DNA from: an uncultured Chloroflexota bacterium
GTDB lineage: Bacteria; Chloroflexota; Chloroflexia; Chloroflexales; Chloroflexaceae
Assembly (NCBI GenBank): GCA_937120965.1
Contig: CAKZKA010000275.1
Span: 1 to 33,919 of the forward strand
Direction of reading: 5' to 3'
DNA: 33,919 nt
Position numbers and translations under genes: made by a program. Below, in pieces: positions 14,514 through 21,371 of this stretch; the stretch's first letter is position 1, and each line of letters opens with the position of its first letter. The notes under the pieces are model-generated. The model saw only the letters and a program-made list of their open reading frames with translations, was not told the origin of the DNA and did not search any database.

Positions 14514-16526
14514 CTAATCCAGGCGGAAGCGCGTCTCAGCCAGGATGTAGAGCTGTCGCCAGAACAGGCGGTTAAAGGCTAGAACGAGCAGGCCCATCAC
14601 CAGCATGCCCAACCCGACGTGGGGGTTGAACTCGCCGGTGCTCCAGTAGGCAATATAAGCGCCCAGACCAGTCAGCGTGAGGGTCGTCGCGCCCCACAAC
14701 ACCACCTCAGAGACAATTGATGCGTTCCACGAACCTCCCGAAGCGGTAATGCCGCCGGTCACGAATGCAGGGAAGATCGCCGGGATGATGAGCTTGCGCC
14801 ACCAGGCCCAACCCCGCAGATCCAGAACCCGGGCCGCCTCTTTCAGATCGTTGGGAATGCCAACCGTGCCGGCGATCACATTGAACAGAATGTACCACTG
14901 CGCCCCGAGGATTATGAGCGGCGCCTGAAACACGTTCTGCGGCAAGGCATACGTCGTGATGAGCACCACGGCAATCGGAAAGAGCAGGTTAGCCGGAAAG
15001 GCCGCTGCAAACTGCGCCAGCGGCTGCACGAACTGTGCCACCCGCGGGCGCAAGCCGATCCAGACGCCGATAGGCGTCCACACCAGGGTGGAGATGCCGA
15101 TCCAGATCACTACGCGCATCGTGGTGAGCAATCCAAGCCAGAAGCATTCCCATACGTCCGACCAGGCCACTTTGCCCGCCGGAACCATGGGCGTTGCACA
15201 GGCCACGGCAAGATCATCCGGCACGCTCACCCGCGTATCGCGCAACAACGTTGCCAGCGCGGCGTCGATCCGCGTTCCTCCCGCCGTTGCCGCGCAGACA
15301 TCGGATAACCAGACCGTTTGATCGGGGTTGACCGTCACTCCAGCGGCGGCAAACTGACGCGCAATCGCCGGGCTGAGATCAACATTCACATTCGGATTGG
15401 AGGCGAGCACATGCCCTTTGTCGAACCCCAACCCTGGCCCGAACAAATAACTCGCCAGAAACCAGACCGCCCACAGCGTCACGGCGATAACGAACCCGTA
15501 CCAGACCCGGTCAATCACGCGATCAAGCGCGCGCGGCTCGCGTTGCGTCTCAACCCGTGGGCCGGCGTGCGCCCCGGATGGGAGCGCTGGCACAGCGCGT
15601 TGAATGGTGGCCCCGATCGCGCTCAAGCTGCCAGCAAACCCCGACCGCTGCCACAGGCGCAGCATCCACGATTGCGCTGTTTCTTGCGCTTCCGACTGCT
15701 CGAACTTGAACTTCTCGGCCCAGGCGACAATCGGGCGAAAGATCAACTGGTCGTAGAGGAGGATGATTATCAATAACGTCAGACCAGCATAGGCCATGGC
15801 AACAACATTAGCCTCTGCGATCGCCATCGCAATATACGCGCCAACCCCCGGTAGGAACTGATCCTCGTCGCGCCCGACCACCGAAATGACCTCGGAGGCG
15901 ACAACGAAGAACCAGCCGCCTGACACCGACATCATCGTGTTCCAGATCAGACCGGGCATGGCGAAGGGTACTTCGAGCTTCCAGAACTTCTTCCACGGCG
16001 AGAGGCGCAGCACTGCAGCGGCCTCCTGCAACTCCCTGGGAGTTGTAATCAGCGAGTGATAGAAGCTAAAGGCCATGTTCCAGACCTGCGACGTGAAGAT
16101 GGCAAAAATGCTGGCGGCCTCAAGCCCGAGCAGACTGCCACGGAACATGCCGAGGAAGATCGCTGTGGTCACGGTCAGAAAGCCCAGGATCGGCAACGAC
16201 TGGAGGAAGTCCAGCAGTGGAATAATCACCACCTCGGCCCGTCGCGACCTGGCAGCAAGGGTCGCAACAGTAAATGTGAAGAGCAGGCTCAACAGCACGG
16301 CAAGGAACATGCGGAAGACCGTTCGCAGCCCGTAGTAGGGCAGGTTGAGCGGATCGAGGCTGACGGTCAGATCAGGGGTAGCGGCGTCGAACGGTTGTGA
16401 CGCGCCTCGAAAGGCGATCGTGAGCAGAAGAATAACCACGATCACCAGGGGGATAACGATGAAATCCCAGGGCGTCAGTTTGAAACGCGGGCGCAGCACA
16501 CCCGCATCGGGAAAGGTCGTTCGCAT
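14514..16526 (-). CDS. ABC transporter permease, two fused permease domains
   Basis: A 670-residue inner-membrane protein with two binding-protein-dependent transport domains in one chain, replacing the usual permease dimer. Each half has an EAA loop that contacts the ATPase: ELQEAAAVLRLSPWKKFWK (from about 165) and DLKEAARVLDLRGWAWWRK (from about 560). A soluble loop of about 90 residues between the halves (DLSPAIARQFAAAGVTVNPDQ and following, with paired Cys) probably faces outside. The start has AGGAGG six bases upstream. This matches the 'duplicated permease' anion transporter type. No periplasmic binding protein gene lies in the window, so it is either elsewhere or not needed. Confidence 0.9.
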   Translation of the reverse strand: MRTTFPDAGVLRPRFKLTPWDFIVIPLVIVVILLLTIAFRGASQPFDAATPDLTVSLDPLNLPYYGLRTVFRMFLAVLLSLLFTFTVATLAARSRRAEVVIIPLLDFLQSLPILGFLTVTTAIFLGMFRGSLLGLEAASIFAIFTSQVWNMAFSFYHSLITTPRELQEAAAVLRLSPWKKFWKLEVPFAMPGLIWNTMMSVSGGWFFVVASEVISVVGRDEDQFLPGVGAYIAMAIAEANVVAMAYAGLTLLIIILLYDQLIFRPIVAWAEKFKFEQSEAQETAQSWMLRLWQRSGFAGSLSAIGATIQRAVPALPSGAHAGPRVETQREPRALDRVIDRVWYGFVIAVTLWAVWFLASYLFGPGLGFDKGHVLASNPNVNVDLSPAIARQFAAAGVTVNPDQTVWLSDVCAATAGGTRIDAALATLLRDTRVSVPDDLAVACATPMVPAGKVAWSDVWECFWLGLLTTMRVVIWIGISTLVWTPIGVWIGLRPRVAQFVQPLAQFAAAFPANLLFPIAVVLITTYALPQNVFQAPLIILGAQWYILFNVIAGTVGIPNDLKEAARVLDLRGWAWWRKLIIPAIFPAFVTGGITASGGSWNASIVSEVVLWGATTLTLTGLGAYIAYWSTGEFNPHVGLGMLVMGLLVLAFNRLFWRQLYILAETRFRLD

Positions 16527-16624
16527 CGGCAGCCTCCTGACATACGAAGGTTATGCGACGGTAAGTCAAGCCGTATCATCGGGTTGAGGGCAACCTCATC
16601 GTTGCCAGAGGCTTTTCACAGCCG

Positions 16625-16684
16625 GTCCAATTGTCGCGAACAAGGTTTCGTACCAGCGGTGCTGCTTCGAGGATCGCCAGGGTA
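16625..16684 (-). pseudogene. Remnant of a second copy of the next gene's 3' end
   Basis: The stretch 16634-16684 aligns without gaps to 16698-16748, the 3' end of the neighbouring small gene, at roughly 70% identity. The minus-strand frame reads TLAILEAAPLVRNLVR against the gene's TRAILEAMLLARSLIR, with many third-position changes. It lies just after the real stop. This looks like the tail of a decayed tandem paralogue. Confidence 0.45.
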
Positions 16685-16689
16685 CAGTT

Positions 16690-17076
16690 CTAATGACGGC
16701 GAATAAGGCTTCGCGCTAGCAGCATCGCTTCCAGGATCGCCCGGGTATCGCGCCGCTCGACCCAGGCGGCCCAACGCATCGCCAGGTCCGGCCCGCAGTG
16801 GGGCAGCAGCCATAACCAGATATGGTCGAACAGACAGGCGCCCCCGGGCAGCGGCGCGCGCAGTCGCGACAGCATCCGCTCGTAGCGCTGCTGGTGGAGG
16901 CGTTCCCTTTCAGCCAACTGGAGCAGCAGGCTTTCACGCCGCTCATCGGGCGCCCGGGCCGCCAGATGCCGGTAAAGCGGCACAAGCACCTGGTGGCGGC
17001 GCCAGGCGCGCTGAATGGCTTCGATCAGCATCTTATGAACAGTTGCCCGATGGTAGAGGTGCAGGGTTGTCAGCAT
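16690..17076 (-). CDS. Small helical protein, possibly ferritin-like, unknown function
   Basis: A 128-residue protein beginning MLTTLHLYHRATVHKML. The ATG at 17076 has GGGAG eight bases upstream; the longer frame upstream looks non-coding. It is rich in helix-forming residues and Arg. The segment LLLQLAERERLHQQRYERML resembles the ExxH helix of rubrerythrin/ferritin-like proteins, but a full set of metal ligands is not evident, so this is only a fold guess. The end is FDHIWLWLLPHCG...LARSLIRRH. It is in the same direction as the 74-aa ORF upstream and could share a transcript. A degenerate copy of its 3' end follows at 16634-16684. Confidence 0.6.
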   Translation of the reverse strand: MLTTLHLYHRATVHKMLIEAIQRAWRRHQVLVPLYRHLAARAPDERRESLLLQLAERERLHQQRYERMLSRLRAPLPGGACLFDHIWLWLLPHCGPDLAMRWAAWVERRDTRAILEAMLLARSLIRRH

Positions 17077-17227
17077 GGTCTTTTCTCCCTTATACCGGCC
17101 GTCTCTGCGGCTTCGTCGCACATCACGGGCATGAGTACAAGGTGTTCCCGGGAGAGCTACGCCCTCTCCACCCCCCTGCGCGCAGACGACGTTCATCCGG
17201 GGCCGGCCCGCGCATCATCGCAAGGTC

Positions 17228-17452
17228 CTACCAGGACGGCGCGCATTGACCGTCTTTCACGTCTAGCCTGTCATCATCCCGGGCAGAAACCGGCATCCGG
17301 GGTGGAGACGCCATCTGCGCCGGGCGGACGGTGGAGGGGGACCGCTGCGGAACGGTGTTGAGCAGGGCCAGTGGTCGCGTTTTTTCCGGCACGCGCACGA
17401 CGGTGGCTGTCAGGCGCCCATTGGCATCGAGGGTCCAGCGCAGCATCAGCAT
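17228..17452 (-). CDS. Small 74-residue protein, unknown function
   Basis: Starts MLMLRWTLDANGRLTATVV with a strong AAAGGAGG eight to ten bases upstream, which is the main evidence for the gene. The N-terminal half looks like a short beta hairpin; the C-terminal half is polar, Pro/Ser/Arg-rich and probably disordered. No transmembrane segment or known motif is present. It lies 151 bp upstream of the 128-aa gene on the same strand. Confidence 0.5.
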   Translation of the reverse strand: MLMLRWTLDANGRLTATVVRVPEKTRPLALLNTVPQRSPSTVRPAQMASPPRMPVSARDDDRLDVKDGQCAPSW

Positions 17453-17702
17453 CGGAGGTTCCTCCTTTCGGGATTCGGGTTTAAAGGGCACAGCAAAGCT
17501 GGCGCACCTCCGTCAGGAAGGCGCGTGCCCCACCGTTCACCATGTCGGCGCACACTGAAGCATCCCTGCGACATCTATCGCAGAGCAATGCCCCATCGAG
17601 GCCATACCGGCAGGCTCGGACAGGAACGGTTACAGGTTGTTCGGGTTTCCGGGAAGGAACAGCGGCGCAAGAAGGAGGAAGACAAACTGCGCCGGAGAGC
17701 AC

Positions 17703-17734
17703 AAAAAGCCCCCGGTGAGCCAGGCTCACCGGGG
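17703..17734 (-). terminator. Intrinsic terminator, minus strand
   Basis: The stem CCCCGGTGAGC/GCTCACCGGGG (11 bp, 3-nt loop) is followed on the minus strand by GCTTTTT. It would end a minus-strand transcript coming from the right, where the only candidate ORF is the 30-codon one at 17757-17849. Confidence 0.75.
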
Positions 17735-17756
17735 CGCAGGGCAGCGTCAATCAGGT

Positions 17757-17849
17757 CTAGCGACCGGGAGAGGCGCCACAGGTGAGACAGGCAAAGACGC
17801 AGATTGTCAGCGCTTCGCTGCGCCGCCGACCTGGATAAGCGTCGTCCAT
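17757..17849 (-). CDS. Possible 30-residue cysteine-containing peptide
   Basis: The ORF is MDDAYPGRRRSEALTICVFA followed by CLTCGASPGR. It has GGGAG four to five bases before its ATG and lies between two minus-strand intrinsic terminators, so it fits a tiny transcription unit. The CxxxCxxC spacing could bind a metal or be chance. No homologue is recognised; it may be a leader peptide or an artefact of structured non-coding RNA. Confidence 0.3.
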   Translation of the reverse strand: MDDAYPGRRRSEALTICVFACLTCGASPGR

Positions 17850-17863
17850 ACAACTCCCGACTC

Positions 17864-17893
17864 AAAAGCCCCTCTGGCCTTCACCAGAGGGGC
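17864..17893 (-). terminator. Intrinsic terminator, minus strand (second)
   Basis: GCCCCTCTGG/CCAGAGGGGC forms a 10-bp stem with a CCTTCA loop, followed on the minus strand by TTTT. No annotated gene lies upstream of it on that strand, since rplY is on the other strand. Confidence 0.65.
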
Positions 17894-18235
17894 ACGATCA
17901 AGCAGCGCTGCATGCGTGTCCCCCTGGTTGAGCTTAAGATCACATACGACGTGGCGGTCGTGCCGCAGTCATCTTAGTACACCCCTTAAGCCGAGGCGCA
18001 CCGTGTACCCCTTAGCGTCTTTCGACGGGTCGGAGCAATGACCTGTATTCGTACGTGATCCGCACCTAACGAGGAGCAGCATTGATTGTTTGTCGCGAGC
18101 TACAATACCACTCCCGGGGTGATGTGTCAAGTATCGTACAGCGCGTCAGAGCTAATGCGACGTCCGCCTCCGGCGGTGGGGTGTGGGGCAAGCCCCGACG
18201 ACGCCGCAACCGCCCTGTACGGCGCGTTTCCAAAC
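17894..18235. other. Structured gap without a recognised gene
   Basis: Upstream of the L25 promoter. It holds an inverted pair CTTAAGAT/ATCTTAG (about 17934-17977) enclosing ACGACGTGGCGGTCGT, and two related motifs GTACACCCCTTA (17978) and TGTACCCCTTAG (18004). With the minus-strand terminator at 17864-17893 it could specify a small RNA. No known RNA family is recognised and no convincing promoter is seen. Confidence 0.35.
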
Positions 18236-18264
18236 TTGAAAAGAACCCATCTCTATGCTACACT
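18236..18264 (+). promoter_or_regulatory. Promoter for the L25 gene
   Basis: TTGAAA (18236-18241) and TACACT (18259-18264) are separated by 17 bp, a good sigma-70-type promoter 82 bases before the ATG. Confidence 0.7.
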
Positions 18265-18346
18265 GCCGTTTCGGGCCGGCGTGTGCCGGCTCTACCGCTG
18301 TGGGAGTATTGTGCGGGCCGAGCGGCCCCACGAGATGAGGAACAGC

Positions 18347-18994
18347 ATGGCTACCCAGTTCACCCTCGATGTCCAGCCCCGTGAGGTGCTGGGCAAGAAA
18401 GTCAAGCACCTGCGCACCCAGGGGCTGATCCCGGCGACGGTCTACGGTAAGGGTATGGAACCTGTGTCGGTGCAGGTCAACGGGCGGGCGTTCATGGCAG
18501 TGTACCGCAAGGCCGGCAAAACCGGCCTGATCGAGCTGCACCTCGGCGCGGCCAGGAAGGCCGCCTTTGTGCAGGCGGTGCAGCGACACCCCCTGACACG
18601 CGATATTATTCACATTGATTTCAAAGTGGTGGACCTGCGCAAGGCCATCCACGTAGAAGTTCCGGTGCTCACTGTCGGCGAGTCGCCGCTGGTGGCGCGT
18701 GGCGATGCGTTGATCAACCACGCGCTCAATACGGTGATGGTGGAGGCCCTACCCGCCGACGTGCCCCAGCATATTGACGTGGACGTTAGCGGCCTCGATA
18801 CACTCGACAAGACCATCCACGTGCGTGACATCCCACCTGCGCGGACGTACAAGATCCTGACCAGTGGCGATGAGGTGCTGATCTCGCTCACGCCGGTGCG
18901 AGCCGCCGTGGCCGAGGGGCCGATTGAAGAAGTGCCGGTCGAACCGGAGTTGATCCGCCGCGAGCGCGCGAAGGAAGAGGAAGAAGAGTCCTGA
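18347..18994 (+). CDS. rplY: Ribosomal protein bL25, long Ctc form
   Basis: A 215-residue protein that binds 5S rRNA in the large ribosomal subunit. The N-terminal L25 domain has LDVQPREVLGKKVKHLRTQG, IPATVYGKG, and HPLTRDIIHIDFKVVDL. The C-terminal TL5/Ctc beta domain has HVEVPVLTVGESP, LPADVPQHIDVDVSGLDTLD and an acidic tail ending KEEEEES. The long form is usual outside the gamma-proteobacteria. ATG 18347 is chosen because the conserved L25 start MATQFTLDVQPRE begins there and GAGG lies upstream; the longer frame covers the promoter. It stands alone, without pth, which is often its neighbour. Confidence 0.93.
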   Translation: MATQFTLDVQPREVLGKKVKHLRTQGLIPATVYGKGMEPVSVQVNGRAFMAVYRKAGKTGLIELHLGAARKAAFVQAVQRHPLTRDIIHIDFKVVDLRKAIHVEVPVLTVGESPLVARGDALINHALNTVMVEALPADVPQHIDVDVSGLDTLDKTIHVRDIPPARTYKILTSGDEVLISLTPVRAAVAEGPIEEVPVEPELIRRERAKEEEEES

Positions 18995-19035
18995 GCGCCT
19001 GTCCGGATATGCTGGTGATCCGATGATGTTCCGGG

Positions 19036-19252
19036 GTGCGTGTTCACTCTTCTCCCGGGAGCGCAGGCAGCTTGCCCGCATCCAGGCCATTGCGGGGAGG
19101 GGACGCCCGCGCTCCCGGGGCGCTTTATACCAATTACCGTTGATGATGCCGCATTGCTTAAAGCGGTTTTAGGCGTTGTGCTGCCCAGTGTGGCAATCCA
19201 CAATCCAAAATCTAAAACCAAAAATGGTATTACCCCGGCTGTGAGCAGCTAC
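19036..19252 (+). mobile_element. 113-bp-type element interrupted by a 102-bp MITE
   Basis: The left end GTGCGTGTTCAC (19036-19047) and right end GTGAGCAGCTAC (19241-19252) are degenerate inverted repeats like those of the 2077-2189 element. The left body matches that element's hairpin (GGGAGCGCAGGC...GCCCGCGCTCCC). The insertion lies at a TTA followed by CCCC, exactly where the 2077-2189 copy reads TTACCCC without interruption. Confidence 0.75.
19128..19229 (-). mobile_element. 102-bp MITE-like element, copy B, with TTA target duplication
   Basis: Flanked by TTA at 19125-19127 and 19230-19232. Read on the minus strand it matches copy A (11079-11180) at about 95 of 102 positions. The hairpin stem changes in a paired way: G-C in A becomes A-T here. 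It is nested in the 19036-19252 element. Confidence 0.85.
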
Positions 19253-19254
19253 CT

Positions 19255-19348
19255 TTCGGGAGGGCAACCCCCTCCCGGCGCCGTTCCTCCAGCAGGGGCG
19301 CGGGGAAACCTGGCCCTCGCCCCACACCCGGATTGGCAACCGCTTCCA
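19255..19348. repeat. Degraded dispersed repeat
   Basis: GGGAGGGCAACCCCCTCCC and GGGGAAACCTGG are decayed forms of the two palindrome modules found elsewhere. No gene is seen. Confidence 0.6.
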
Positions 19349-19562
19349 GGCGCCTTTAAGGGCGGACAGAACATCCGAGCCAACGTGGCGTGTACCGCAT
19401 TGGAACGCCCCCGCGCGCGGCTCTGGCCTCCCCGCTTCGACAGGCTCAGCGCAGGCGCTCCAGCGAAGCTGGAGCGGGGGAGGAGGCGGGAGCCAACCAG
19501 CGCATCCCAACGCCATACCGCCCGTCGGCGCTCATACGTTCTGTCCGCCCCTAAACCAGGCG
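19349..19562. repeat. Inverted-repeat element of about 214 bp
   Basis: The left arm GGCGCCTTTAAGGGCGGACA and following GAACATCCGAGC (19349-19380) pairs imperfectly with the right arm at 19530-19562 (GTTCTGTCCGCCCCTAAACC). The similarity extends inward, giving arms of up to about 80 bp. The centre holds GCTCCAGCGAAGCTGGAGC, a perfect 8-bp hairpin, and a TTCGACAGGCTCAGCGCAGG unit. There is no credible ORF, so it could be a MITE or an IS remnant. Confidence 0.55.
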
Positions 19563-19651
19563 TCTGCGCCGGGCCAGCGCAGCCTCAGCAGGGGTGGGAG
19601 GGTTTGCGGCAAGGATGCGTCCACTCCTGACGAACGCGCCGTATGCGCCAC

Positions 19652-20812
19652 TCACCCGGCGTAGGTGCGCCCCTTCCAACTCACACCCCGCCCCCGGCGC
19701 ACGTGCCACATCCCGCGCAGCGCAATCAGCAGGTAGACCAGCAACCCCGGAGGCCAGGCCAGCGCGTAGAGCGGGCTGAGCCGATACTGGCGCCGGTACA
19801 TCGTGCCCCAGAACCATAACCCTACCGTCCAGGTCAGCACCCCGGCAAGCGCAACCCACGCCGCCCCGGCGCCCGCCCCGCCCGCCAGCAGCGCCGCGCC
19901 AGCCCAGATGAGTATGAGCGGCCCCCAGGCCAGAGCCAGGTGCCACGAGGCAGCCCGCCACGAGCGCGACCCGCTGTTGCGCGCCCCGGCGGCAGCATGC
20001 TTGGCGAGGCCCTCGACCACTTCAGGCCCGTTGTGGTACATGCGGGCGCGGAGATACTCCAGACCTTCGAGGCCACCCACCCGAAAGCCTGCCGCGTGAA
20101 TGGCCTGAGCCAGATGGACGTCTTCCAGCACCTCATTGCGCACCGCACTATGACCGCCAATCGCCTCATAGGCCGAGCGGCGCACAAAAATGCACTGCCC
20201 ATTCGCCAGCACCTCATCAGACCGGGTGCCGGAACGCTCGAAGCGCTCGACCGGGTAGATGCTGGTAATGAAGGCCAGAAACGGCGGAAGCAAGACCCGC
20301 TCCCAGAAGGTGCCCAGCTCGAGAAAGGGAAAGACAGTCACCAGATCGAGCTGGCGACGGCGCGCGCACGTCAGGAGCGCGGCGACCAGCCCGGGCTGCG
20401 GTTCGGTATCGGCATCGAGAAACAACAGCCACGCGCCCCGCGCCTGCGCACCCAGTTGCTGGCAGGCAAAGCTCTTGCCGACCCAACCCTGCGGCAGGGG
20501 CCGGCCACGGAGCACCCGCAGACGCGGGTCGTCCGCAAACCTCGCCAGCACGTCCGCCGTCCCATCGGTGGAAGCATCATCCAGCACCAGCACCTCGAAG
20601 CGAGGGTAGCGCTGGGCGAGCGCGCCAGCGACACAGCGCGCGATGCTGCGTTCCTCATTGCGCGCCGGGATCAGCAGCGAGACCAGGGGCGCATCGGCGG
20701 GCGGCGGGTCGGGCCGCACGAGACGGGGGCGGGCGCGCAGGCGCGCCCACTCGTGGGCGTAGCCGGCGATCAGCAGCGCGGCTGCCGCCAGGGCAGCCAG
20801 GATCAGACTCAT
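19652..20812 (-). CDS. Membrane-anchored family 2 glycosyltransferase (HpnB/CrtQ-like)
   Basis: A 386-residue protein. An N-terminal hydrophobic helix (SLILAALAAAALLIAGYA) is followed by a GT-A domain: VSLLIPARNEERSIARCV, VLDDASTDGT, GWVGKSFACQQL, LFLDADTEP with the metal-binding DxD, and NEVLEDVHLAQA with the ED of the acceptor site. Three to four C-terminal hydrophobic segments anchor it in the membrane. The layout matches glycosyltransferases from hopanoid (HpnB) and carotenoid pathways, but no other such gene is nearby, so the acceptor is unknown. ATG 20812 is chosen because it starts the hydrophobic helix and has GGAAG upstream; the longer frame lies in repeats. Confidence 0.85.
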   Translation of the reverse strand: MSLILAALAAAALLIAGYAHEWARLRARPRLVRPDPPPADAPLVSLLIPARNEERSIARCVAGALAQRYPRFEVLVLDDASTDGTADVLARFADDPRLRVLRGRPLPQGWVGKSFACQQLGAQARGAWLLFLDADTEPQPGLVAALLTCARRRQLDLVTVFPFLELGTFWERVLLPPFLAFITSIYPVERFERSGTRSDEVLANGQCIFVRRSAYEAIGGHSAVRNEVLEDVHLAQAIHAAGFRVGGLEGLEYLRARMYHNGPEVVEGLAKHAAAGARNSGSRSWRAASWHLALAWGPLILIWAGAALLAGGAGAGAAWVALAGVLTWTVGLWFWGTMYRRQYRLSPLYALAWPPGLLVYLLIALRGMWHVRRGRGVSWKGRTYAG

Positions 20813-21371
20813 TGGTTCTTCCGTTGTTCTACGCCTTCGCGCCCAGCTCCCGGGCGGCCCGTCCCCTGCCCACAGGGGGACAGAGAAATCCGGTTTCATC
20901 GTACCCCAACCGCGTTGGGGGCGCCTGGCGCCCCGATGGGCGCGGGGAACCGGCTTCCCCATTGCTCAGGAAGCCCATCCCAGAGCAGGTGAAACCCTTT
21001 GGGTCCCCAACCCCCCCGTTCAGCAGGGCTTGCCGCCCCCACCAGCAGGGGGATGGGGAAACCTGGTTTCCTCCCTGTTCACACCAGCCCCTCGGGTGAA
21101 ACGGATCGTCCGATACAGCAATGATAAACAAATTATAAACCGAAAATGAGGGCCGACCGGCTACAATAATGCAAAGAGACTCTCCTGGGAGGGCTACGCC
21201 CTCCCAACCCCTCCCCCGGCGAGGGGTAAGGGGAAACCCGGTTTCCCCGTGTTCATATCAGGAAAAACCGGCTTTGCCCACGTTGGTATAGTCAGATCAC
21301 CCGACCTTGCCCCGACCACTTCCAGACCCCCATCGCCGACCAGGAGCGGGCAGCGCCAGAGGTACGTCGCC
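20813..21371. repeat. Repeat-rich gap between glycosyltransferase and histidine kinase
   Basis: Contains decayed palindrome modules at about 20880-21085, including GGCGCCTGGCGCC and GGGGAAACCTGGTTTCCTCC, then a hairpin GGGAGGGCTACGCCCTCCC (about 21186-21205) and an intact GGGGAAACCCGGTTTCCCC at 21230-21248. Between the two blocks lies a short AT-richer stretch (21110-21180) with TACAAT at 21162-21167, a possible -10 for the kinase gene without a clear -35. Confidence 0.75.

Noticed and set aside
17630-17690. Resemblance to the SRP RNA apical motif (CCGGGAAGGAACAGC)
   Set aside because: The tetraloop would be five bases, the asymmetric loop does not match AGCA/CAGG, and no closing stem for a 100-nt RNA is visible.
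19551-20992. Long frames opposite the glycosyltransferase and other genes
   Set aside because: They are antisense shadows typical of high-GC DNA; the true frames have clear family motifs.
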